From NCBI GenBank assembly GCA_028276365.1, contig JAPYWL010000078.1:1-5044 (forward strand): a DNA stretch of 5,044 nucleotides. The letters are read 5' to 3'. The position numbers and the translations under genes are program-made. The notes under the pieces are model-generated. The model did no database searches. It was not told where the DNA came from and saw only the letters and a list, made by a program, of their open reading frames with translations. Source of the DNA: Deltaproteobacteria bacterium (GTDB lineage Bacteria > DRYD01). Within the stretch, counting starts at the first letter, position 1; each line of letters opens with the position of its first letter. Below, one piece after another: positions 1 through 5,044 of the stretch.

Positions 1-250
1 TAAAAGCTGCAAAATGTATAACTATATCTATTTTATTTTCCTTAAATACTTCCTCTAATTTTTGGTAATTTAGTAAATCTATTTGATAAAAATTAATTTT
101 ATTATAAAATTTTGAAAGTAATTTTTGTTTATTTATTGATGATACTTTATCTATTGCTATTATGTTATAATTAGAGTAATTTGATAATAATTTATATATA
201 AAAGCAGAGGCAATGTATCCTGATGATCCTGTTATTAATAAATTTATCAT
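1..250 (-). CDS. GalE-like NAD-dependent epimerase/dehydratase (extended SDR), N-terminal part
   Basis: Only the first 83 residues are in the window; the gene continues past base 1. The start is the ATG at 250-248. The protein opens with a Rossmann fold: strand beta-1 and the nucleotide loop TGSSGYIAS (residues 7-15), an acidic residue ending beta-2 (IAID, D34) that normally selects NAD over NADP, D58 in QIDL which usually contacts the adenine, and IDIVIHFAA (74-82) at the beta-4 dinucleotide contact. This order matches UDP-glucose 4-epimerase, which interconverts UDP-glucose and UDP-galactose in the cytoplasm for envelope sugar synthesis. Other extended SDRs (dTDP-glucose dehydratase, UDP-glucuronate epimerase) share this half; the catalytic YxxxK and the substrate-binding part lie outside. 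The third glycine of the usual TGxxGxxG loop is Ala14. It follows the 101-aa gene by 8 bases and has no Shine-Dalgarno sequence, so it is probably translated from the same message. Confidence 0.85.
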   Translation of the reverse strand, partial: MINLLITGSSGYIASAFIYKLLSNYSNYNIIAIDKVSSINKQKLLSKFYNKINFYQIDLLNYQKLEEVFKENKIDIVIHFAAF

Positions 251-258
251 AATTTTTT

Positions 259-564
259 TTATTTATTATAAACTATTGTTATATTTAAGAATTTTTCAAA
301 ATTTTCTTTTGTAATTGAAAGATCTATTTTGATGTTATTATATAGTTTTTCGATTTTATTTATTATGTGATTATTGATAAAGTTTATCAATTCATTGGTA
401 TTTATAAAGTTATATTCTGGGGGTAAATTTAGTAGGAATTCTAATTTTTTTGTATATTTTTTATTTTTGTTGTTATTATTTCTTTGAGTTATCATTTCTT
501 GTATTTCTATAATTATGGAGTATGTGATAGGTATAATATTTAATGGATATGGGAATTTTTCCAT
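259..564 (-). CDS. Small hypothetical protein (101 aa) between tRNA-Ser and the epimerase
   Basis: I do not recognise this protein. The frame is open for 101 codons from ATG 564-562 to TAA at 261-259. The product is rich in Asn, Ile and Lys, as expected from the base composition. It shows no signal peptide and no convincing membrane segment: residues 9-22 are hydrophobic but short and contain charge. An Asn/Lys run lies at 29-37, a PPEY motif at 48-51, and the rest looks helical. Support for it being real is positional: it fills the gap between the tRNA and the epimerase, lies on the same strand, and its stop is 8 bases before the epimerase start. Against it, there is no Shine-Dalgarno sequence; the bases before its ATG are the end of the tRNA plus an 8-base spacer. 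It could be a fast-evolving accessory gene or, less likely, a chance frame in AT-rich DNA. Confidence 0.55.
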   Translation of the reverse strand: MEKFPYPLNIIPITYSIIIEIQEMITQRNNNNKNKKYTKKLEFLLNLPPEYNFINTNELINFINNHIINKIEKLYNNIKIDLSITKENFEKFLNITIVYNK

Positions 565-572
565 AGTAGATA

Positions 573-662
573 CGGAGAGGGAGGGATTTGAACCCCCGGT
601 GTCGGGACTACCGACACTGCGGTTTTCAAGACCGCCGCCTTCGACCGCTCGGCCACCTCTCC
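573..662 (-). tRNA. tRNA-Ser (anticodon UGA)
   Basis: A 90-base cloverleaf on the minus strand. The acceptor stem is a perfect 7 bp (GGAGAGG at 662-656 with CCTCTCC at 580-574), with discriminator G at 573. The anticodon loop is CTTGAAA on a 5-bp stem GCGGT/ACCGC, giving anticodon TGA, which reads UCA and probably the other UCN codons. The long variable arm (GTGTCGG/CCGACAC around a 5-base loop) is the class II hallmark and, with discriminator G, identifies serine. The T arm is GGGGG-TTCAAAT-CCCTC with one G-U pair. CCA is not encoded, so it must be added by the nucleotidyltransferase. By my count it is about 65% G+C, against about a quarter in the flanks. Confidence 0.97.
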
Positions 663-785
663 TTTATATTCTTTACACTTTATAATTCTACATATTTTAA
701 TTAATTCCTTCCTTATGAAATTATAATTTTTAATAATGATGTAAATTAATTGTAAGTTAATTTTAATTGCTTAAGTATTAATTTT

Positions 786-815
786 AAAAAGTTATAATTT
801 TTATTATAATTTTTT
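786..815. repeat. AT-only inverted repeat upstream of dnaK, touching the candidate -35 box
   Basis: Arms 786-798 and 803-815 are complementary over 13 positions with a single G-T mismatch (791/810), separated by TTTT. The right arm abuts the candidate -35 hexamer. It could be an operator or simply a consequence of AT richness. It does not resemble CIRCE (TTAGCACTC-N9-GAGTGCTAA). The left arm begins with AAAAAGTTATAA, which recurs at 857-868 just before the ribosome binding site. Confidence 0.35.
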
Positions 816-842
816 TGATATTTAAATTATAAAAAATATATA
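815..842 (+). promoter_or_regulatory. Candidate housekeeping promoter for dnaK
   Basis: TTGATA (815-820) and TATATA (837-842) are separated by 16 bases, which would start a message near 849 with a leader of about 80 bases. The assignment is weak because the whole region is A/T: perfect TATAAT hexamers also occur at 722-727, 793-798 and 805-810, though each lacks a good -35 partner. No CIRCE site and no recognisable alternative heat-shock sigma box was seen anywhere in 663-894. Confidence 0.3.
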
Positions 843-874
843 AAAATTTTTTAAAAAAAAAGTTATAAAAAAAT

Positions 875-880
875 AGGAGG
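875..880 (+). promoter_or_regulatory. Upstream Shine-Dalgarno-like AGGAGG in the dnaK leader
   Basis: A perfect AGGAGG sits 14 bases before the in-frame ATG at 895, which is farther than the usual 5-9 bases. It is therefore a poor site for that ATG. It may be a standby ribosome site or a relic, since a second, better placed site follows at 913-920. Confidence 0.45.
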
Positions 881-912
881 AATTTTTAATAAAAATGTAT
901 AATAATATAAAT

Positions 913-920
913 GGAGGTGA
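913..920 (+). promoter_or_regulatory. Ribosome binding site that sets the dnaK start at 928
   Basis: GGAGGTGA matches the anti-Shine-Dalgarno end of 16S rRNA over 8 bases and lies 7 bases before ATG 928. This spacing is ideal and, together with the family's usual N-terminus (a few residues before GIDLGTTNS), decides the start against the upstream ATG at 895. Confidence 0.88.
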
Positions 921-927
921 TAATAAT

Positions 928-2736
928 ATGCCAAAAGCAGTAGGGATAGACTTAGGTACTACTAACAGTGTTATAGCTTATAAAGAAGCTGGGGGTAATG
1001 TAATCGTTATCCCTAACGCTGAAGGATCCAGATTGACTCCTTCAGTAGTTGCTTTTAAAGGTAATGAAATAATAGTAGGAGAACATGCTAAAAGACAGGC
1101 TATACTTAATCCTGAAAACACAGTTATATCTATTAAAAGAAAAATGGGATCTGATTATAAAGTAAAAATAGAAGGGAAAGAATATACCCCTGAACAAATC
1201 TCTGCCTTTATATTACAAAAACTAAAGAAAGATGCAGAAAGCTATTTAGGAGAACCTATTCAAGATGCAGTTATAACAGTACCTGCTTATTTTAATAATG
1301 CTCAAAGGGAAGCAACTAAAAACGCTGGTATTATTGCTGGTCTTAACGTATTAAGGATAATAAATGAACCAACTGCTGCAGCTTTAGCTTATGGTTTAGA
1401 TAAACAAGAACAAATATTAACAGTATTAGTCTTTGATTTAGGTGGAGGAACTTTTGACGTATCTATTCTTGAAATAGGACAAGGAGTATTCCAGGTAAAA
1501 GCTACTGCTGGAGATAATCATTTAGGTGGAGATGACTGGGATAAGAAAATTATGGATTGGATCTTAGAGGAATTTAAAAAGGAACATTCTATAGATTTAT
1601 CTAGTGAAAAAGCTGCTATGCAAAGAATTAGAGAAGCTGCTGAAAACGCTAAAAAAGAATTATCTATTAAAATGGAAACCGAAATCAATCTACCTTATAT
1701 ATACGCTGATGAAAAAGGACCTAAACATATTCAATTAAGATTAACTAGAAGTAGATTCGAGGAAATGTCTAAGGATTTAATGGCAAGATTAGAAGCTCCT
1801 TGTAAGAGAGTATTAGAAGATGCTAAATTAACCCCTGATAAAATTGATAGAATTTTACTAGTTGGTGGTTCTACCAGAATGCCAATGGTTCAGGAGTTTG
1901 TTAGAAAATTCTTTGGTAAAGAGCCATCAAAAGATATAAATCCTGATGAAGCAGTAGCAGTTGGTGCTGCTATTCAAGCTTCTATTATTAAAGGTGAAAC
2001 TAAGGATATAGTCTTAGTTGATGTTACTCCATTATCTTTAGGTGTTGAAGTATTAGGTGGTGCTGTTGAAGTATTGATCCCCAGAAATAGTGCTATACCT
2101 ATTAAGAAAAGTCAAGTATTTACCACTGCTGCTGACTTCCAAACTAATGTTGAAATTCACATACTCCAAGGTGAAAGACCTTTGGCTAAAGATAATATAT
2201 CCTTAGGTAGATTTATCTTATCTGATATTCCACCTGCTCCAAGAGGAGTACCTCAAATAGAAGTTACTTTTGAAATAGATGCTAATGGTATATTACAAGT
2301 TAGTGCTAAAGAAAAATCTACTGGTAAAGAACAATCTATTAAAATAACAGGAGCTACAAGATTATCTAAAGAAGAAATAGATAGAATGGTAAGAGAAGCT
2401 CAACAATATGCTGAACAAGATAGAAAGAAACGAGAACTTATTGAAGCTAGAAATAGATTAGATCAAATGATATATGCTGCTGAAAAAGCTATTAAAGATT
2501 ATCCTAATGTAGATTCTAATGTTAAATCAGAATTAGAAAATGTAATTAAGGAAGCAAAAGAGGTATTCCAAAAAGAAGAAGATTTAATAGCCATTAATAG
2601 AGTTATTGATAAATTACAAAGTACTTTATATAAATTTACATCAAGTGCTTATGCAGCTACTGGTGCTAGTACTGGTTCATCTTCTAACCCTAATCAAGGA
2701 CCTTCTAATGAACAAAATTATAAAATAGAAGACTAA
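928..2736 (+). CDS. dnaK: Chaperone protein DnaK (Hsp70)
   Basis: A complete cytoplasmic Hsp70 of 602 residues from ATG 928. It binds exposed hydrophobic segments in an ATP-driven cycle with DnaJ and GrpE. The ATPase domain shows GIDLGTTNS (6-14), catalytic Lys70, DLGGGTFD (170-177, Thr175 matching E. coli Thr199) and ILLVGGSTR. The interdomain linker VDVTPLSLG starts near residue 364. The substrate domain carries [18 protein letters not shown] and [18 protein letters not shown], followed by a helical lid. The segment of about 24 residues typical of Gram-negative DnaK is absent after IKRKMG, so it is of the Firmicutes/Thermotogae type. The tail (after about residue 575) is Ser/Gly/Asn/Gln-rich and ends NYKIED rather than the usual acidic EEVD-like end. 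An in-frame ATG at 895 would add 11 residues but fits the family poorly. The gene stands alone, is convergent with the mreC-like gene and has its own terminator. Confidence 0.98.
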   Translation: MPKAVGIDLGTTNSVIAYKEAGGNVIVIPNAEGSRLTPSVVAFKGNEIIVGEHAKRQAILNPENTVISIKRKMGSDYKVKIEGKEYTPEQISAFILQKLKKDAESYLGEPIQDAVITVPAYFNNAQREATKNAGIIAGLNVLRIINEPTAAALAYGLDKQEQILTVLVFDLGGGTFDVSILEIGQGVFQVKATAGDNHLGGDDWDKKIMDWILEEFKKEHSIDLSSEKAAMQRIREAAENAKKELSIKMETEINLPYIYADEKGPKHIQLRLTRSRFEEMSKDLMARLEAPCKRVLEDAKLTPDKIDRILLVGGSTRMPMVQEFVRKFFGKEPSKDINPDEAVAVGAAIQASIIKGETKDIVLVDVTPLSLGVEVLGGAVEVLIPRNSAIPIKKSQVFTTAADFQTNVEIHILQGERPLAKDNISLGRFILSDIPPAPRGVPQIEVTFEIDANGILQVSAKEKSTGKEQSIKITGATRLSKEEIDRMVREAQQYAEQDRKKRELIEARNRLDQMIYAAEKAIKDYPNVDSNVKSELENVIKEAKEVFQKEEDLIAINRVIDKLQSTLYKFTSSAYAATGASTGSSSNPNQGPSNEQNYKIED

Positions 2737-2738
2737 TA

Positions 2739-2765
2739 TTATAAAATTTATCTTGAATTTTATAA
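2739..2765. repeat. AT inverted repeat between dnaK stop and terminator
   Basis: TTATAAAATT (2739-2748) and AATTTTATAA (2756-2765) form a perfect 10-bp arm pair around a 7-base loop, 2 bases after the dnaK stop. It overlaps the first two bases of the terminator stem, so both hairpins cannot be fully formed at once. It may help protect the 3' end or be a chance product of AT richness. Confidence 0.4.
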
Positions 2766-2806
2766 AGGAGGTAGTTTAATGCGCTACCTCCTTTTTTATT
2801 TTTTTT
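2764..2806 (+). terminator. Rho-independent terminator of dnaK
   Basis: An 11-bp perfect stem, AAAGGAGGTAG (2764-2774) with CTACCTCCTTT (2784-2794), closes a 9-base loop. It is followed by a U-rich tract (T run at 2792-2797, then A and eight more T to 2806). It lies 27 bases after the dnaK stop. On the minus strand the same hairpin is followed by only three T before mixed AT sequence, so it would be at best a weak terminator for the convergent mreC-side cluster, whose last stop is at 2858. Confidence 0.92.
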
Positions 2807-2857
2807 AATCAATTTTTAAATAGATTTTTATTTATATAGTGGGTATACTATATTTTT

Positions 2858-3568
2858 TTATAATCTTCTTAATACTAAGGTATGTATTGAATTTTTTAAA
2901 TCTTTTTTTATTGTTATGTTTAAAGAATTACTATCATATATATATCCTATTGGTATTCCTGATGGTATAGAGTAATATCCATAGGTTAAAACTAAATAGG
3001 GTTTATTTATATTTATGATTTTTTTTTCGAAGGAATATATATCAATGGGTACAAAAACGAGATTGTTATTTAAATATTTGCTTAATCCCAAACAAGTAGT
3101 TTCTTTTATAATTGATATTATTTCAAAATCAGAACTTAATATATATTTAGCTTTAGATAATTTAGGATAAACTTGAATTATTATTCCAATTAAATTATCT
3201 TCATTTATTACTATATCTTTTATTTTTATACCGTTTTCAGAACCTTTATTTATATAGAAATATTCGTTTTCCTTTTGTATAATGTCTGCTAATGTAATTA
3301 GCTTTAAATTATTAATATTAATATCTGAGTTTTTTAGTATATTTGTAAGTTTTAATATGTCGTTATTATAAGCTAATTCACTTAAAATTTTGTTATAATT
3401 AAAAGTGAGTAAATTAATTAGTTTATCATTTTGAGAATCATTAGAAATTAATAATATAGAAAATAAATAAAGAGTAAATGAAAAATAATTCAATTTTATA
3501 GCAGTTATTTCATAAGCTAAAAAAAATATTAACAAAAAAAGAAAAATGTTGAAATTAGTTCTTTTCAT
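2858..3568 (-). CDS. mreC: MreC-like rod shape-determining protein (short, divergent)
   Basis: 236 residues from ATG 3568. MreC is a bitopic membrane protein that, with MreB, MreD, RodA and PBP2, organises the elongation machinery for side-wall peptidoglycan. Here a hydrophobic N-terminal segment (about 6-24, possibly continuing with 28-41) would anchor it. A short linker (about 45-80), where the dimerising coiled coil normally lies, follows. The rest matches the MreC beta domains: FYINKGSENGIKIKDIV (104-120), LIGIIIQVYPKLSKAKYI (126-143), a SDFEIISIIK strand, and near the end SGIPIGYI (203-210) before a final strand. At 236 residues it is shorter than most MreC (about 270-370), mainly in the coiled coil. 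No mreB or mreD is adjacent; its upstream neighbours are an FHA gene (48 bases away) and a Clp ATPase. No Shine-Dalgarno sequence precedes it. The family call rests on motifs recalled by eye; another periplasmic anchored protein is possible. Confidence 0.75.
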   Translation of the reverse strand: MKRTNFNIFLFLLIFFLAYEITAIKLNYFSFTLYLFSILLISNDSQNDKLINLLTFNYNKILSELAYNNDILKLTNILKNSDININNLKLITLADIIQKENEYFYINKGSENGIKIKDIVINEDNLIGIIIQVYPKLSKAKYILSSDFEIISIIKETTCLGLSKYLNNNLVFVPIDIYSFEKKIININKPYLVLTYGYYSIPSGIPIGYIYDSNSLNITIKKDLKNSIHTLVLRRL

Positions 3569-3616
3569 ATATATTCTAATTATATTTTTAATTTAACAAG
3601 AAACTGTTTAATAAGA

Positions 3617-3925
3617 TTAGCTAATAAGAATAGTTGTATTACCGAGTTTAAGTATAGTATTTTTAGGTATATTAGTAGTATTATTTGGTTTTAATTTTTG
3701 TAGATTATTTTTAGTTACTATGAAAGTTCCATTTGTTGAGGCTAAATCCATTATAAAAAATTGATTATTATTAATACTTATTTTTGCATGTTTTCTAGAT
3801 ACTGTTAAGTCTAAAGGTAGAGCTAAATCATTAGATATATCCCTTCCAATATTTATATCGTACTCAAATTCAAAAGTATTGCCCTCATATGGTCCTGTTA
3901 ATATGGTTATTTTTAACTTATTCAT
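3617..3925 (-). CDS. Stand-alone FHA domain protein
   Basis: 102 residues from ATG 3925, almost entirely one forkhead-associated domain. This is a beta-sandwich that binds phosphothreonine peptides, usually made by Ser/Thr kinases. All hallmark residues are present: IGR (26-28), SND (31-33), SRKH (43-46, with Ser43 and His46 in the binding loops) and DLASTNGTF (60-68, Asn65 contacting the peptide backbone). There is no signal peptide, membrane segment or extra domain, so it should act as a cytoplasmic adaptor. Its start overlaps the end of the upstream Clp ATPase gene by 8 bases and it lacks a Shine-Dalgarno sequence. Translation is therefore probably coupled to the ATPase, implying matched amounts and perhaps a shared complex. 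A mreC-like gene follows. The phosphorylated partner cannot be told from the sequence, and no kinase is in the window. Confidence 0.93.
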   Translation of the reverse strand: MNKLKITILTGPYEGNTFEFEYDINIGRDISNDLALPLDLTVSRKHAKISINNNQFFIMDLASTNGTFIVTKNNLQKLKPNNTTNIPKNTILKLGNTTILIS

Positions 3926-5044
3926 AATGATTATTTATATTTTTTACAATAATTTTATTATCTTCAATATCCATTAGTAATTCGTTTTCTTTTAAATTGG
4001 GATTAAGTAGTATTTCCTCTGCTAAAATAGATAATATTTTACTTTGAATAAATCTTTTTATATTCCTTGCACCAAAAGATGGATCAAAAGCATTATCTAG
4101 TATATATTCTTTTAGTTTATCTGTAAATATTAATCTTCCACTATTTTCCTCTATTTTTTTACTTATCTCCTTTAATTCTAATTCTATTATCTTTATAACA
4201 CTTTCCTTATTTAGTGGTTTAAATACTATTACTTCATCTATTCTATTAAGTATTTCTGGTCTTAAGAATTTTAGAATTTCTGGGATTAATTTTTGTTTTA
4301 ATTCTTCATTAGTTATATTTGGATTTTCCTTAATTAAATTAAATATAAGATTAGAGCCTATATTAGAAGTCATAATAATAACAGTATCATAAAAAACTAA
4401 GGTTCTGCCTTTTGAATCCTTTAAATACCCTTCATCAAATACTTGTAAAAATATATCAAATACTTCAGGATGAGCTTTTTCTATTTCATCTAATAAGATA
4501 ACAGTATAAGGATTTTTTTTAATAGCTAAAGTTAAAATACCGTCTTTTTCATATCCTACATAACCTGGTGGTGCTCCCAGTAATTTTGCTACTTCATGCT
4601 TCTCTTTAAATTCTGACATATCCAATCTTATAATATCTTCACTGCCTGAAAAAATAGTTTCAGCTAGTACTTTTGCAAAATATGTTTTGCCTACACCTGT
4701 TGGTCCTAAGAATAGAAATACCCCATAAGGACGCTTAGAAATATTTAATCCTGCTTTAGCTATCTTTATTATTTTACTAACTTTTTCTATAGCTTCATCT
4801 TGTCCTATTATTTTGGTTTTTAATAATTCTTCTAAGTTAGCTATTTTATTGGTTTCCGATTGATCCATTTTAGAAATGGGGATTCCTGTTTGTTTGCTTA
4901 TTATTTCTTTTATATCTTCTAATTCTACTATGTTTTTATTTTTTTCAGTTTTAACGTATGTAGCAGCTTCGTCTATTAGATCTATTACCTTATCTGGTAA
5001 ATTTCTATTAGGTATATATCTTTGGGATAATTTTATTAAATTAA
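3918..5044 (-). CDS. Clp/Hsp100 family AAA+ ATPase, C-terminal part (end of D1 and full D2)
   Basis: The frame is open from the right edge (first full codon at 5042), so the ATG at 4868 is an internal methionine; 374 residues are visible. First comes the D1 lid, LSQRYIPNRNLPDKVIDLIDEA, then a short junction ending TGIPISKM. D2 follows, numbered here from Met 4868: GQDEAI (22-27), Walker A GPTGVGKT (55-62), pore loop GYVG (102-105), Walker B ILLDEIEKAHP (124-134), sensor 1 TSN (167-169), arginine finger region RPEILNRID (203-211) and sensor 2 GARNIKR (266-272). Such hexamers thread proteins through a central pore, for refolding (ClpB) or delivery to ClpP (ClpA, ClpC). The coiled-coil middle domain of ClpB/ClpC is absent, as in ClpA. 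However, the stretch between sensor 1 and RPE (172-202) has no IGF/IGL-type ClpP-docking tripeptide. Its stop overlaps the FHA gene. The N-domain, D1 core and promoter lie outside. Confidence 0.95.
   Translation of the reverse strand, partial: NLIKLSQRYIPNRNLPDKVIDLIDEAATYVKTEKNKNIVELEDIKEIISKQTGIPISKMDQSETNKIANLEELLKTKIIGQDEAIEKVSKIIKIAKAGLNISKRPYGVFLFLGPTGVGKTYFAKVLAETIFSGSEDIIRLDMSEFKEKHEVAKLLGAPPGYVGYEKDGILTLAIKKNPYTVILLDEIEKAHPEVFDIFLQVFDEGYLKDSKGRTLVFYDTVIIMTSNIGSNLIFNLIKENPNITNEELKQKLIPEILKFLRPEILNRIDEVIVFKPLNKESVIKIIELELKEISKKIEENSGRLIFTDKLKEYILDNAFDPSFGARNIKRFIQSKILSILAEEILLNPNLKENELLMDIEDNKIIVKNINNHYE

Noticed and set aside
679-707. Minus-strand promoter for tRNA-Ser (TATAAA at 684-679)
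   Set aside because: The -10 position is plausible, but no -35-like hexamer lies 16-18 bases upstream, and such AT hexamers are everywhere in this region.
663-894. CIRCE operator upstream of dnaK
   Set aside because: No TTAGCACTC/GAGTGCTAA-like pair is present; the region is nearly all A/T.
895-927. dnaK start at ATG 895 with an 11-residue extension
   Set aside because: Its Shine-Dalgarno spacing is 14 bases, and the extension is absent from the DnaK family, which starts a few residues before [12 protein letters not shown] 928 has an ideal site.
3569-3600. Promoter directly before the mreC-like gene (TTGTTA and TAGAAT on the minus strand)
   Set aside because: Spacing is only 15 bases and transcription would start at the ATG itself; chance matches are likely at this base composition.
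3616-3625. Palindrome ATTAGCTAAT over the FHA stop codon
   Set aside because: It is short and AT-rich, with no U-tract or known operator match; this is expected by chance.
3918-4868. Clp ATPase as a complete short gene starting at ATG 4868
   Set aside because: The frame stays open upstream to the window edge and encodes the conserved D1 lid, so 4868 is an internal methionine.
3617-5044. Type VI secretion (ClpV plus FHA protein)
   Set aside because: ClpV and FHA proteins do co-occur in that system, but no Tss sheath, baseplate or membrane gene is visible, and the gene next to them is MreC-like.
1-5044. CRISPR array, insertion sequence or other mobile element
   Set aside because: No regularly spaced repeats, transposase motifs, terminal inverted repeats or attachment-site duplication of the tRNA 3' end were seen.

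Overview
The window comes from a very AT-rich bacterium (roughly a quarter G+C by eye). Its DnaK lacks the segment of about 24 residues that Gram-negative DnaKs carry in the ATPase domain, so it is of the type found in Firmicutes, Thermotogae and related deep or monoderm lineages. The tRNA is about two thirds G+C, in sharp contrast to the rest of the window, which would fit growth at elevated temperature but does not prove it. A MreC-like protein suggests an actively shaped, peptidoglycan-walled cell. I cannot name the genus.

Left part (1-662, minus strand): a tRNA-Ser(UGA) is followed, with no visible terminator, by a small unrecognised AT-rich gene (101 aa). After it comes the N-terminal 83 residues of a GalE-like NAD-dependent sugar epimerase that runs off the left edge. 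The small gene starts 8 bases beyond the mature tRNA end, so the three probably share a transcript.

Middle (663-2800, plus strand): an AT-only divergent intergenic region leads into dnaK. The likely dnaK start is at 928, behind a very strong ribosome binding site, and 33 bases inside the longest open frame. dnaK stands alone here: no hrcA, grpE or dnaJ is next to it, and no CIRCE operator is visible. It ends in a strong 11-bp hairpin with a U-tract that also contains a tiny open frame.

Right part (2858-5044, minus strand, convergent with dnaK): a three-gene cluster. First (entering from the right edge) is the C-terminal part of a two-domain Clp/Hsp100 AAA+ ATPase. Its junction between the AAA+ modules is short like that of ClpA, yet it shows no ClpP-docking (IGF/IGL) tripeptide. 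It overlaps by 8 bases a stand-alone FHA (phosphothreonine-binding) domain gene. After a 48-base gap comes a short, divergent MreC-like membrane protein. The ATPase + FHA + MreC combination is the most unusual part of the window. It suggests, as inference only, a phospho-regulated unfoldase linked to envelope or cell-shape machinery.
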